Positions 1-10,432 of a stretch of 64,000 nucleotides of DNA are shown one piece after another. The stretch is from Diplolepis rosae (lineage: Eukaryota; Arthropoda; Insecta; Hymenoptera; Diplolepididae). Under the pieces are notes generated by a model, which ran no database searches, was not told where the DNA came from, and worked only from the letters and a program-made list of their open reading frames with translations. The stretch is from assembly GCA_030998225.1 (NCBI GenBank), contig JAPYXD010000522.1:2356001-2420000 (forward strand). Reading direction: 5' to 3'. Numbering within the stretch: position 1 is the stretch's first letter; every line of letters begins with the position of its first letter. The translations under genes were made by a program, and so were the position numbers.

Positions 1-561
1 GTAAGCTCTTTTTCTTCAAAAATAATCTTACAGAGATTTTTATCTTTTATATGTAAGATTACATTATCTCGTACAAGATTTTCCATTTGCTCCCCGAAAT
101 TGCAATGTTTTGCCATATTCTAAAATTAAATATAGGTTTGAAAAAGTACACTTTCAGTTTTATTCTCACTATCAAAAGAAACAAATTAATATAGAATAAT
201 AACTCACTTTTAATTTTTTAATGTAATCGTCAATGGATTCATTATTCTCTTTAGATCTTGAAAAAAAGATGTTCCTTTCTTTTACTACGTTTTTTGGAGG
301 ATCAAAATATTCCTCCAATTTTTGCATAACAATTTTGAAATTTTCTTTATCATCTGGTCTTTCAAACGAAATATTTTCCAAAGCTTCTAATCCTGCCTCA
401 CCGATTAAGTTTTTTAGCCAGGCGAGCTTTTCATCTTCTTGTTTCTTTATGCCACCTGTTAATTTCATGTATATTAAAAAATCTTGCTTCCATCGCCTCC
501 AATTTTTAGACACAAGACCATTGTTTGATAATTTCCCTGGTGGTCTAGCATCAGTTTCCAT
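1..561 (-). CDS. Gag-like protein (Ty3/gypsy-type), 5' part, one intron
   Basis: Minus-strand ORF starting at the ATG at 561-559 (METDARPPGKL...). The first exon, 561-208, has the features of insect retroelement Gag capsids: RWKQDFLIYMKLTG near residue 25, then an EYFDPPKNVVKERNIFF stretch and ESIDDYIKKLK. Reading through 207 gives a few residues and a stop, but AAA|GTGAGT at 208/207 is a good donor and TTTTAG at 125-120 a good acceptor. Exon 2 (119-1) continues in phase with HCNFGEQMENLVRDNVIL, the typical next Gag motif, and leaves the window in frame. The predicted intron is 88 bp. No protease, RT or LTR is visible here. A spliced gag suggests a domesticated gene or an old copy that gained an intron, though a live element just outside the window is possible. 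Gag homology is confident; gene status is not. Confidence 0.65.
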
Positions 562-1474
562 CTTGATAGAGAATTGAGCTACAAAAGAGATTAAATATAA
601 TTCTTGTGAAAAAAAAATTATCACATGCTTGGGTTTAAATGCTCTTTTTTAAATTGTCATTATACTTCTAGGCAATAAATGAATAAGATGAGTTATCTCC
701 CAGGGCTGGCTCGATATGTATTTATCCTTCGGGTAATGTGGACCCCCCACCGTCATATGTGTTTACATTATAATGAATCTCGAATTATTTGATGCAAAAG
801 TTTTTTTTTAATGATACTCGATAAGAAGCATAAAGTCTCATTCTCAAGACGGTATCGTTAAATCGTTAAATCTGCATCTTCAAAAGCGAGTAAACTGTCA
901 TGAATGTTTATTAAAATATAAACAAACTTACTACATATAATTAAACTTTTTTTAAACTACCAGGGCGGAACTTTTTATTGAATGTTTGGGAATTTGAAAT
1001 TTTATTGAAAAATTGTCTTTCTATTTTTGAAACAGTAAAAGTTAGATCAATTTCGAGTCCTCTCCTAATAGTTCAATTTTTCGGCTTAATCTTTGAACAG
1101 AATTTTCTCAGTTAAGTCAATACAATTCAATTCAAAAAATTAACATACACTGAAGTCGGATAATAGGGAAACTAGGTTTAGGAGCTTCTTAGAATTTGAT
1201 GGTGGTGCAGTGCGAGGGGTCAAAAGAGTGGCGTTGCAAACAACTTGAAGTCCTTAAGTGCAGTAAGAAAAAAGGCAGTGACACTTCGTAGTGTTCGCTT
1301 CAACTCTCCCATGAATGAAGTAGTTCTTACGGTCATGATTGTTTTGAGTTCAGGATTACCTGAATTTAGGGACGCAACACCTGAAATTGCCTCTATTATC
1401 CGACTTGAGTGTACATGTGTATTAATAATTCATCAATATATTTTATAATTATAAATCAATTTGGCATCCTTTTT
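562..1474. other. Intergenic, no gene seen
   Basis: AT-rich sequence with short chance ORFs only. I see no conserved domain, splice-consistent exon or terminal repeat. Confidence 0.5.
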
Positions 1475-2061
1475 AGAGTATTCTCTGACCATTCTCTGAC
1501 CTCGCATTATTATGGCTAAGAACGGTAAAAAACACCTTAAGCATTAAAATTATGATTTTGAGGCGAAATTTGAATTAGAAGATGTATAGGAATAAATACA
1601 ATAATTTTATTTCTCAGCGATAAAAACTACAAAAACATCGTTTATCTGTTATTGATGGCATTGCAGTGGTTCACAATTGTCGGAACGTCTTCACTGTCAA
1701 AGTTACCTATTGGTTGGAGTGAGACACAACTACTTTTATCTCACTCCTGAAAATGGTCACTCCAACCAATAGTTAACCTTGACAGTGGAGACGTTCCGCC
1801 ATTTGTGAACCACTGCACTGCCTTCAATGACAGATAAACGATGCTTTGTAGTTTTTATCGCTGAAAAATAAAATTATTGTATTTATTCCTATACATCTTC
1901 TAATTCAAATTTCGCCTCAGAATCATAATTTTAATGCTTTAATTTCTTTTTTACCATTCTTAGCTATAATAATACGAGGTCAGAGAATGATCAGAAAAAA
2001 AAAACAGTCAGAGAATGGTCAGAGTATTCTCTGTCCGTTCTCTCAACTGGGTCCGCTAGGG
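1475..2061. mobile_element. Palindromic MITE, CCCTAGCGGACCC family, copy 1
   Basis: The two halves are near-perfect inverted copies around a ~30-bp centre near 1735. The shared arm contains GCAGTGGTTCACA, GGAACGTCT, AGCGATAAAAACTA and TATAGGAATAAATACAA in opposite orientations. The right end is intact (GGGTCCGCTAGGG, ending 2061). The left end lacks the outer ~30 bp seen in the complete sister at 62526-63072. There is no coding capacity. Confidence 0.8.
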
Positions 2062-3471
2062 CTGCCCTTAAAGTCATGTCTAATTTGAGTCACGTGACCA
2101 AGTAATACATTTTTTTTTGTCCACATAACTTTTTTTATGATTAAAATATCACCCTGAAACTTTAAAGAATGCTAGAGACCGCTTGTTGATAGCAAACACT
2201 ATAATAATTCGTTCCCCTTTACTCCTATAGGAGTGGACCTACTGAGAGTCAAGGTGAGGCGGGAATTCCCACAACTGACTAAATTATATTTTACGCTAGA
2301 TATTTTTGTTTTTCTGAATGTTATCTTATTAATTAATTAAATATATGATCAAATATAGTGAGATAAATAACTAGAAGACTTACATTGCGATTTTACTCCC
2401 TATAATGAGCTTTATCACACAAGAATACCACAGTTAAATTAAAAGAGAGTTTGCTTGTTTTCAAGGTTATTGAATACTTTCTTGGTGGCGTTGTTCTATT
2501 AAATTATTTTTTAAATTCGTCGCTGCGTCTCAATCTTATCTCTCAGATATGTTAAAAACACTTGAAACACAAAATATGTGTTAAAAACAGAAATATAGTG
2601 ACTCTAATTAATTAAAGACGGTGCAAAGTGCAAACGCAGAGAATTGAACATGACAGTATGACACACTATCAACTGCTGCGAACGCCATGACAGTCTACAT
2701 ATAACATGCAGTGGCATGGCATATGCACACATACAGGTATGAAGCCGATATGCCACATGACGGCCAATATAGCCTCCAATTCTTCAAACTCTATAGTTGA
2801 AAAAATCAGATGTTCAGTCTAGCTTTCGTCTACTAAAGCTTCGATTATATTGTAAAAGGATATTTACTTTTTATCAAGGTAATTAACTTCTATGCAATTA
2901 CATAAGAATTTTCCGGTAGTAAGCCATAATAATAAAAGAATGCATGTATGCAAACCACTATACTAAATTCGAGGTATGATTGTGCCTGATTGTGCCTTCA
3001 GTTTGTTTTGAATCAACAAGTCGCAACAAGTGGTGCTGGTAATGTAGTGAAGAAGTGTAGCCACGACACGAACCACGAACAGCGTTGCCAATGGAAAAAT
3101 GAGATTAGAAGATTTTTTTTAAATCATAAAAAATTCGTATAGATTTCAATGTAAATAATTTTAAAATTGTGCCCAGCAGTGTCAAAGTCAATGCAATTAA
3201 GGCCATGGATTAACCTGATCACGTGATTAAATTCTTGTAAAAGGTCGTGTAAGATAACTTTTTTATTTCACAAAATGTCTTCCTGGAAATGTGAAAAATA
3301 CAACAAAAAAAAATCAGAAACGTCAGTCAACTTAGCTTGATTGAAAATTTCGCAAAAAATTTTAAAGTGAACTGTAACTGTCGAAAAGTTTTCGAATTTT
3401 TTTCAAAATTTTTATTAAAAAGAAGTTAGCAGACGTGCTTTATTGTCTTTTGGTAAGTTTCCCAAATTTTC
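2062..3471. other. Intergenic with degenerate repeats
   Basis: No gene recognised. At 3235-3390 there is a weak copy of the dispersed repeat seen better at 4035-4215. A short segment near 2195 (ATAATTCGTTCCCCTTTACTCC) resembles 3510-3535, suggesting two old fragments of one element. Confidence 0.35.
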
Positions 3472-3585
3472 CCTAGCGGACCCGGTTAAGTAATTAATAA
3501 ATTAATTAATAGTAATAATTTGTTCCCTTTGCTCCTCTTTTTCATATTATTACAAGGTCAGCGAATGGTCAGCGAACGGTTGCTA
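3472..3585. repeat. Fragment of CCCTAGCGGACCC MITE end
   Basis: CCCTAGCGGACCC at 3472 is identical to the terminus of the element at 62526. It is followed by a diverged end region with AAGGTCAGCGAATGGTCAGCG, matching the subterminal (AACGGTCA)-like motifs of that family. No partner end is nearby, so this is a solo or truncated end. Confidence 0.5.
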
Positions 3586-3596
3586 CATGTTTGTGT

Positions 3597-3832
3597 CTAA
3601 AGTACAACAAATTTTCTTTTCAAAATTTGGGAAACTGTAGAGAAGATAAAAAGGGACGTATGTAGATATAGACTACTTTTGGTTTCGAAATTTAAAAAAA
3701 GTTCAATTTTAGCAAAATATATCGGAATTTTTTTTTTTTATTGTCCATACCAAAAGTTGTCTATATACGTCCGCTTTTATCTTCTCTACCATTTCCCAAA
3801 TTTTAAAAACTAAATTTGATGTATTTTGGAAA
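3597..3832. mobile_element. Hairpin MITE
   Basis: Inverted arms of about 85 bp around a short T-rich loop. The left arm has CAAATTTTCTTTTC, AGAGAAGATAAAA and GACGTATGTAGATATAGAC. The right arm carries their complements (GTCTATATACGTC, TTTTATCTTCTCT, AAATTTGATGTA). No coding capacity. Confidence 0.65.
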
Positions 3833-3879
3833 TTTCCTTGCGAAAATATGTATTATAAATAGTTCAAAGAATTTAAAAA

Positions 3880-3965
3880 TCTTTCTGTGGAAAAAAAAGA
3901 CGCTTTCGACTGCGTTGGGATTCGAGCCCAGGTTTTTCGATTGCACAACGTATTCTATCTGATAC
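3880..3965 (-). repeat. tRNA-derived (SINE-like) repeat, copy 1
   Basis: Read on the minus strand, GGGCTCGAATCCC matches the Pol III B box with its T-stem, followed by GCGCAGTCGAAAG-like sequence and a T-run that could end Pol III transcription. The block is repeated at 49,535-49,625 with about 90% identity, so it is a dispersed repeat and not a lone tRNA gene. I cannot fold a full cloverleaf with a convincing A box. Confidence 0.45.
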
Positions 3966-4034
3966 GTAATTAGTGAACCTCCGATAATGTAGTCAGTGAA
4001 AACAATTTCAAACTCACCTAATTAATTATAAATA

Positions 4035-4215
4035 GTACTCGGAACCATGTAAGGTGACTTTTTTTCTTTATAAAATATCTTGCTCAAATTTTGTAAATAT
4101 ATCGGAAGATAATAAGAAACGTCAATTAACTTCGTTTTAGTAGAAATTCTGCAGTTTTTTTCATTTTGAAATAAAAAACTGAAGTGTTATCAATAATTAC
4201 AGGTCTGTAACTACA
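4035..4215 (+). repeat. Dispersed repeat, CCATGTAAGGT type
   Basis: Starts near GGAACCATGTAAGGT and runs through AAACGTCAATTAACTTC to a GTCTGTAACT-like motif. A related copy lies at 20,540-20,584 continued at 21,783-21,925, and a weaker one at 3235-3390. Family unknown and no terminal repeats seen. Confidence 0.45.
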
Positions 4216-4639
4216 TTTCCACGGAGAATGAGATATCGTCTTGAAAATCTGGAAAATGAATCAAAAATTACCAAGACAGGTCTGTTATGTCTTGAATATT
4301 CTGCCGTCCAAAGTAAAAAGACGCTAAAGTTACTTTTTTGATGAAAATGAGATACTTATATGAATCGATTCCCAAGAGAATTCTGCATCTACCTGCGAAA
4401 ACAAGAATTTGGAGAGATGGATATTTTTTATTTTTCTGCAAGTTTTATGCGATCAACTCTCGCTCGTCTCTGATGGAAAAAGACCTAAGTCCCGAAAAAG
4501 TTTTATCTGGCCTGCAATACATCATCACTTTACAGCTCAGATCGAACCTCAATCGACTTGGATTCTTTTTAGCTTGTAAAAATGCCGAGGATCAGCCTTA
4601 AATACAATAAGTTTGCATAGGCCTGTACTCGTACTCAGG

Positions 4640-5501
4640 TTTTTCTTCCGTTGTAGAATGCTTGAGTTCATCGCTGAGTTACAATGAGTTACATCGAGCA
4701 TTACAAGAAAAACGACCGGATTATCGAAGAAGGCAACACAAAGTCATTTTTCTTCACGATAATGCCCCATTACACACAGTGAAACGGGTCAAGAAAATGA
4801 TCGAGACGTTCAGTTGGGAAATACTGGCGCATGCCGCTTATTCTCCAGACTTGGCTCCGTCGGTTTACCATCTGTTCGCATCACTGGGCCACGCTCTCGC
4901 TGAACAGCGCTTCACTTCGTACGAAAATGTACGAGAATGGCTGGATAACTGGTTTGATTTAAAAGACGAACAGTGTTATTGGAGTCCCTATTGAAAAACT
5001 TGACGTAAAAAACGACGTCAAAAATGACGTAAAAAACTATCCCAATTTTTGACCTCGTTTTTTACGTAATTTTTTACGTCATTTTTGACGACGTTTTTTA
5101 CGTACTTTTTTGTCTTTAAGAAGCCATAATAATTTATATTCGGCCGTTCATTGGATATCGTAATTGAGAAATGCTTATCAGTAAAAGAACTATTGTATAA
5201 TAAAATAATTTATTTCAAAGTGGAATGGGCATTCCGTAAAGGCGTCACAAAAATGTAATAGGATATGTAAGGCTTCTTAAAGAAAAAAAGGACGCCAAAA
5301 ATGTCGTAAAAAATGACGTAAAAAACTGTCCCAATTTTTGACCTCGTTTTTGACGTAATTTTTGACTTCGTTTTTTACGCCACTTTTGACGCCCTTTTTG
5401 ACGTCATTTTTTACGTCAAGTTTTTCAATAGGGGTGGCATTCATCACCTTCCGGAGAGGTGGGAAAAATGTGTAAATAGCAATGGAGATTACTTTGAATA
5501 A
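4640..5501 (+). pseudogene. Mariner transposase remnant, C-terminal half, split by an insertion
   Basis: The ORF at 4662-4985 encodes the mariner catalytic core end: LHDNAPLHT-type box (HDNAP), YSPDLAPSVYHLF with Asp two residues before the family's usual D in PSDYH replaced by V, and EQRFTSYENVREWLDNWF. It is interrupted at 4985 by the foldback element at 4986-5433. Beyond it the frame resumes exactly (GIHHLPERWEKC, then NSNGDYFE and a stop at 5501). The N-terminal helix-turn-helix region is absent or unrecognisable upstream. The family's DYH aspartate is changed, so the protein was inactive even without the insertion. Confidence 0.8.
4986..5433. mobile_element. CCCTATTG double-hairpin element A (12-bp repeats)
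   Basis: 448 bp with ends CCCTATTGAAAAACTTGACGT / inverse, inserted in mariner with a GT duplication (4984-4985, 5434-5435). The left arm (to ~5110) is built of 12-bp units of type GACGTMAAAAAY, a unique centre (TATCCCAATTTTTGACC) and the inverse 12-mers. The right arm (5271-5433) is built the same way with its own centre. A ~160-bp non-repeated middle separates them. The two centres are in direct orientation here, although the outer ends are inverted. Confidence 0.8.
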
Positions 5502-5763
5502 TATATTTTTGATCATTTTTATGCAACAGACGTGTAACTTTTGCAGAAAAATTCCGGTTTCATACTTCTAGACCTGGTAATCTATTGGAGTGGCCTCAAA
5601 ACTTTAGGAAAAAATTCATTGAAATAATGACTTATTTCTAAAGGAAAAAAAATATTCTTCATATTATTACTATTTAATATTTAATTTATTTTCAAGTTCA
5701 CACTAACTCACTATTGCAAATACTTACTACACATATAATTGCTTGTTTCGACGATATTAAAAT

Positions 5764-5853
5764 TATTCCTAATTCGCTGCGGGTTCGAACCCTCTATACT
5801 TGTAACTAACGCATATTAAGCTACCGATTAAGCCTATCGGCTACGCACGCTTA
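5764..5853 (-). repeat. tRNA-derived repeat with B box
   Basis: The minus strand carries GAGGGTTCGAACCCGC, a good Pol III B box and T-stem, about 50 nt after TAGCCGATAGGCTT, an A-box-like stretch. The remaining cloverleaf is poor, so I call it tRNA-derived. Confidence 0.4.
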
Positions 5854-5889
5854 GTGTAATAAAAAGAAAATAGCCTTTATAAACTGAAT

Positions 5890-5975
5890 GGACAGTTGAG
5901 ACGCGTGGTTCGGCGGCATGGTGATTAACCTTCCAAATTCTACGAATCACGAGAGTTCGAGGTACATTAGCTTAT
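5890..5975 (+). repeat. Second tRNA-like repeat
   Basis: GGCGGCATGGTGATTAACC (A-box-like) followed after ~40 nt by GAGAGTTCGAGGTAC (B-box-like). It is next to the minus-strand tRNA-like repeat at 5764-5853. Probably a tRNA-derived SINE head; weakly supported. Confidence 0.3.
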
Positions 5976-6895
5976 GCATCGTCTTTTGGAAGTATAGGAC
6001 TGACTATTAAACGTTTTGAAATGTGCGAAAAATTACACTTACAAACTCTACAGCGCGTTCCGCAATTTATACCGTGACGCATTTTTTGACCAGTTCCATT
6101 GCATCTGCATATGGTAATAAGCTTTCATTTTATAATTCCAGTTGCAATTATTATTCCTCAAAATATTTTTCTACCTTTAAACTAAATTTAAAAATAGTTA
6201 CAATAGGTTTACTTTTATTTGAAGAACCGATACATGTATTTTCTTCAATAGACCACAAAACTTTGAATTATGGTTATATTTTGTAACTAAATACAATCAT
6301 AAGGCATCTTTAACATTGCTTTCTTCAACAAAACGTATAGAACTATGACATGTAATAGCACTTAATCCCGTTAGCATATCAAATATTTGTCAATATATTT
6401 AGGAGCCATTTCAATTTATTATGGTTGCCAAAATATCTAGGAACAGAATCTATATTCGTGCATTTTTTCCTACTTTATTAGCACTTTTTTAAAAAGTTTG
6501 GCAGTCTTTCCGAACCCAAAATTTTCATTATTCTCCGTGAAATTTACGTCGATTTTCTCCGTTTCAAGCTAAACAGATTTAAGTGTCTTTTTACTTTGGA
6601 CGGCAGTATTCATAATTATTTAAAAATATTTTGATAAAAATAAGTAACTTTAGCAAATTCGCAGACTGTATTACCGATAGTGTTAGACCAGTGTAGCAGA
6701 ATCCTGAAGGCTCCCATTAAAAATTTATGGGATAGGATTATATTTTTTAATTTATGCAATAAATAAGCATTTATTGATGATATGTTATTTGGAAAAATAT
6801 GTTTAATTATGGAAGAGAAATTAAATTGAATTATAAAATTATTAAAATAGAAAAATTGGTGAAAATTCTTGAATAATACTTCTTAAATAAATGCT

Positions 6896-7050
6896 TCTTC
6901 ATGATATTTTGGATCAATCTTATTAATACAGTTTGTACATTCTATTTACATGCGCAGTTAAATGGAGCATTTCACTGCGCCCGCTTAAAGCCGCTCAAAC
7001 AGCGACTAAAAATTAAGCGGATCAAGGCGACGAAACAGAAAATTCTCGAG
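6896..7050 (+). repeat. Dispersed repeat, inverted partner at 19,963-20,250
   Basis: Contains ATTTTGGATCAATCTTATTA, ATGCGCAGTTAAATG, TTTCACTGCG and ACTAAAAATTAAGCGGATCA. All occur in inverse order and orientation at 19,963-20,250. Either two old copies of one family or the ends of a very large element. Confidence 0.5.
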
Positions 7051-7205
7051 TAAGAACTATTTTTTTCGCCCAAAGTCCGCTTCAATAAATCGAATTTAAA
7101 TCTGTCCAGGTCGGATACTTTCCGACTAAAATCCGTTTAAATAACGTTCTTAATTTCGACCCGGGTAAACCAAACCGAAAAATGTTTTGTATCGCGTTAG
7201 TTGAA

Positions 7206-7384
7206 AAGTGGTCAAAAATTAATCCGACTTAATCCGATTCATTCCCTTTCAATCCGAGGCACCAGTTCGAATGAATCCAACCTCGGATTGATTCAGATTG
7301 AAAAGTTGGTTCTAATTTATCGGCTTTATGTCTTGAATTCAAGCAGAATGAATCAGATCAAGTCGGATTGATTTTTGGCCTTTT
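7206..7384. mobile_element. Hairpin MITE (AATCCGACTTAATC)
   Basis: Left arm GTCAAAAATTAATCCGACTT... and right arm ...AAGTCGGATTGATTTTTGGCC are inverted. Inside, TCCGAGGCACC... and CCTCGGATTGATTC also pair. About 180 bp, non-coding. Confidence 0.6.
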
Positions 7385-7515
7385 CCATATAGAACAATAT
7401 AATCCGAACCAAGTTAATTATTATTTCTGGTTTCATTTATAGGAATGGAACTATTGTGCAGATATAATAGAAAACTTGAAGACGAAACCAACAGTAGATT
7501 TTTTCACAACAAGCA

Positions 7516-7795
7516 GTAAAAAGATTCGTAAAATTTACAGGAAGTTCGATACTTTTTTTATAACTTAACTTTTAGTAGATATTACAAGAAGTTCAGTTTA
7601 ATCAACAGAATTCCTGTGCCTTTTACCTATCTTGCAGTAAAATCTATTGAAATCGGATTTTTCGTATTTTGTAAATTTTACTAGACGCTAAGTAAAGCGT
7701 ATAGAAAATCTGTTAATTGAACTGAACTTCTTGTAAAATCTACTAAAAAGTTAAGTTTTAAAAATAAGTACCGAACTTTCTGTGATTGTTAAGAA
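7516..7795. mobile_element. Hairpin MITE
   Basis: Inverted arms of ~90 bp: ACAGGAAGTTCGATAC, TTAACTTTTAGTAGAT and CAAGAAGTTCAGTT on the left, with their complements AACTGAACTTCTTG, ATCTACTAAAAAGTTAA and CGAACTTTCTGTG on the right. The central ~100 bp is unpaired. Confidence 0.6.
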
Positions 7796-8162
7796 TCTAA
7801 TTCTTTCTACGTGAAGGTATATTGCAATACATTTAAGAAAGAATATGGAAGATTGCAGAAGTCTTTCTCTCTTTACTCCGTAGCAGGTCTTTGTTCCTGT
7901 ATTCAGGCACCATTCCACGCAAATTAGGCTGAATTATTCCATGAAGCGGTTTAGTCAGGCTAATTTTGGTGCCAGGGCGACTGGAGAACCTGATCCCTTA
8001 AGAGCATGCCGCGGAAACACGACAAGAAACTCATCTAATTTTTACACACAATTCTAAAAACATTTTCAAACATTTTATACAAAATTTTGTCAAGACATTC
8101 TTATGTATTTTTGAGTGAAAGTTATAGATGGTCAAGTGTGTTACGTGCTCAGAGCATATACA

Positions 8163-8168
8163 TATAAA
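8163..8168 (+). promoter_or_regulatory. Possible TATA box for the 8268 ORF
   Basis: TATAAA, 100 bp upstream of the ATG at 8268. Start sites normally lie about 30 bp downstream, giving a ~75-nt leader. In sequence this AT-rich the match could be chance. Confidence 0.2.
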
Positions 8169-8267
8169 GGACCACGGAAAAAAATTAATAACTATTTCAA
8201 TAAAATACATAAGAAACGAATTAGTCAAAGAAGTAAAATATTTGATTTACGTATCATATTTACTAAA

Positions 8268-8552
8268 ATGACTGCAAATTCCCTTTGCATTAAGTCTATC
8301 GTAATACTGCAATTAGCTTTATTTTGTATGTTACTAATTGAGGCAAATGATTATTTGCTTAAATTATTCAAATTCATAATATCATTGAATGGCATAAAGA
8401 ATTTACTTAAAATAGTGCAATGTATTTATAATACAGTCAAGCGTCTATTTGAACCAGCTACGTGTATATCCAGCTTTAGGATATTGATATCGTTGGATCA
8501 AGTATTGTCTAAACTCGAAATGCCTAATGAAATAGACAACATCGCAAATTGA
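8268..8552 (+). CDS. Candidate small secreted protein (94 aa)
   Basis: The ATG at 8268 has an AAA-preceded context. It opens a 94-residue ORF beginning MTANSLCIKSIVILQLALFC, then MLLIEAND: a short polar n-region, a ~17-residue hydrophobic core and a plausible cleavage after Ala-26. The remaining ~68 residues are amphipathic and Lys/Leu/Ile-rich, with two cysteines (QC, TC) and an acidic, Asn-rich tail ending NEIDNIAN. No domain is recognised. No intron signals are needed. The window's other ORFs in AT-rich DNA rarely combine a signal peptide with clear amphipathic design, but a chance ORF or an exon of something else remains quite possible. Confidence 0.3.
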   Translation: MTANSLCIKSIVILQLALFCMLLIEANDYLLKLFKFIISLNGIKNLLKIVQCIYNTVKRLFEPATCISSFRILISLDQVLSKLEMPNEIDNIAN

Positions 8553-10342
8553 AAATGTTGGATGAAATGAAAGTGACATGTACCCTGAATACAATCTAAC
8601 CTTTTCATTTTAAAATGTTTGTACTAAAGATATTTATTATATTATTTTCTACGTTCTTGTGACCATGAAAATTAATTTGAAGTTTATAATATTGTCCGAA
8701 AATAATAACGAAATTCAACCCGGAATTTAAATAATTTAAATAATTATTTATTTATTTTCAAGATAATACCAAACAGAAAGGCCACCTAACTTTATTTGAA
8801 ATTTTATATTCCTTTAAGATAATACTATCTCTTCCATGGAATACGATAAAAATAATGTCAACATAAATATCATTTTATTTCTGATCTAAAAAATATCGTT
8901 ATCCAGCCTAGTTACAACGAAAACCTAATAACGAATTTCATTTCCTATAATTATTTCTCTCTTAATTAATTTTTTTTCTAATTGCTGATCACAGTAGTTT
9001 ATTTCTTCCTATACAATATCTATACAAAACAATTAATTAACATTAAACGATTTACAATAACGAATTATTTTTAATGATACATAACCTATATGTATGTTTC
9101 CATATTTACGTATTCATCTTCCTTAACCTTGTTTCTACTATGTCATTACAATTACAAAACCCACACAGTTAAATTCGAGATTTTCACATCTTTATTTCAA
9201 CTATATTATATCTCTGATTTGAATACTTCGAAATGTGCTCGGTCGATAATAATAGTCAGAACAAGTAATACTAAAACATCATCGCTTTCACTCTATTCTC
9301 AATATCCTTTGTTCGTTTTTGAGGATATTAACGGTGAAACCAGGGATAAATATCGTTTGTTCATCTATTAAATCTTTTCCGTGACGAACTTCTCATATTC
9401 TCCCAAAAAAGATTAAGCTCAAATCAAGTGGGCATCTATAACATAAGTTATCAATCACCTTTATCGTTGCAGGCAAACTTATTAATACTTCAGTGGATCA
9501 GATATCGATCTTCTTTCTAGTCGAAAAGTTTCTAATTTACGATAAATCCTTACGAAATCATTCATCGTTAATTGACGTGTCAGATAAGCGGATTAAATCA
9601 ATATAAATGGTCAATGATGCCCAAACCGCAATATATTTTCATCATAATGCTATAGGCATGAAAAAAAAACACATGAAATCAATTATGGAAAGCATATAAT
9701 TATCAGTATATTATATTCGATATTTTGTAATCAAGTAATAAAGAAATAGACTTATGATAATCAGAGTAGAAAATATACCTGAGCAGAGCAGAATATCGCA
9801 AACAGTGTGTTAACAATAAAGCAATTCTTAAAATAAAGCAAATAAGTTTTCATTCTTTAGTAAATGTGTTATTCTCGCTGTGGATTCTATGATTTCCATA
9901 TATCTAAACAAAATATTGCTCTACAGAAAACTTCCCCCAATACTGCTTAACATATCTGTAACGACACATTTTTCATGGTCTAATTAATACGAAGAATTTT
10001 GTCCACAAAAGCTCGTAAAACAGGGTATTTTATACGGATTAAATTAATATAAACAATTACAATGTTTATAAAATTGTAACCCACTTCAATGGAAGTGGAA
10101 AAGACTCCTCTACATGTTAAAAAAAAGTAGTAGCTTCTAATTATTAAATCAGATCAAGCGACGGCTCATTTCGTCCGCAATTCAATTGTCTACAATTTTT
10201 TAATTGATGTTGTTGGGATTGGATAATCACCTTTAATGCTATAAACAAAAAACTGAAAAAAGTGCGATTTTTTGGTCTTAAATGTTGATAAAAAATTTAT
10301 AAATCATATTTCGTTGTCCAAAACATGACACAATTACTCTAT
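8553..10342. other. Intergenic, no gene seen
   Basis: Very AT-rich. A 93-aa open frame at 9090-9371 has no domain and no supporting signals. No clear terminal repeats. Confidence 0.45.
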
Positions 10343-10432
10343 GACCAACCTTTCTTCTGATGGCGCAGTCCGTTTTCTGAAATAAATAATGTCATAAATC
10401 ATTCATAATAAATGCCCTGTTGCTTGGACTAT

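Larger units (their letters stand above)
4301..6606. mobile_element. TIR element (CTGCCGTCC ends), ~2.3 kb, host of nested insertions
   Basis: CTGCCGTCCAAAGTAAAAAG at 4301 is repeated in inverse at 6587-6606. The flanks are TATT on both sides (4297-4300 and 6607-6610), consistent with a 4-bp target duplication. Inside lie a mariner transposase remnant, a 12-mer foldback element and tRNA-like repeats. No transposase of its own is recognised, so it is non-autonomous or gutted. Superfamily not assigned. Confidence 0.6.

Noticed and set aside
562..624. Extending the gag-like protein to an upstream start at 624
   Set aside because: The extra residues (MIIFFSQELYLIS...) do not resemble Gag, while METDARPPGKL does; the upstream part is more likely leader or intron.
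3880..3965. A functional tRNA gene
   Set aside because: B box and T-stem are good, but no full cloverleaf or A box is found and the block is repeated elsewhere with diverged ends.
5277..5516. Minus-strand frame with VKNDVKKGVKSGVKN repeats
   Set aside because: Translation of the GACGT 12-mers of element A, with no independent coding evidence. The same applies to frames at 14,459-15,205.
9090..9371. 93-aa frame with a hydrophobic start
   Set aside because: Non-descript composition, no cleavage site or promoter signal, and starts in very AT-rich DNA; treated as chance.
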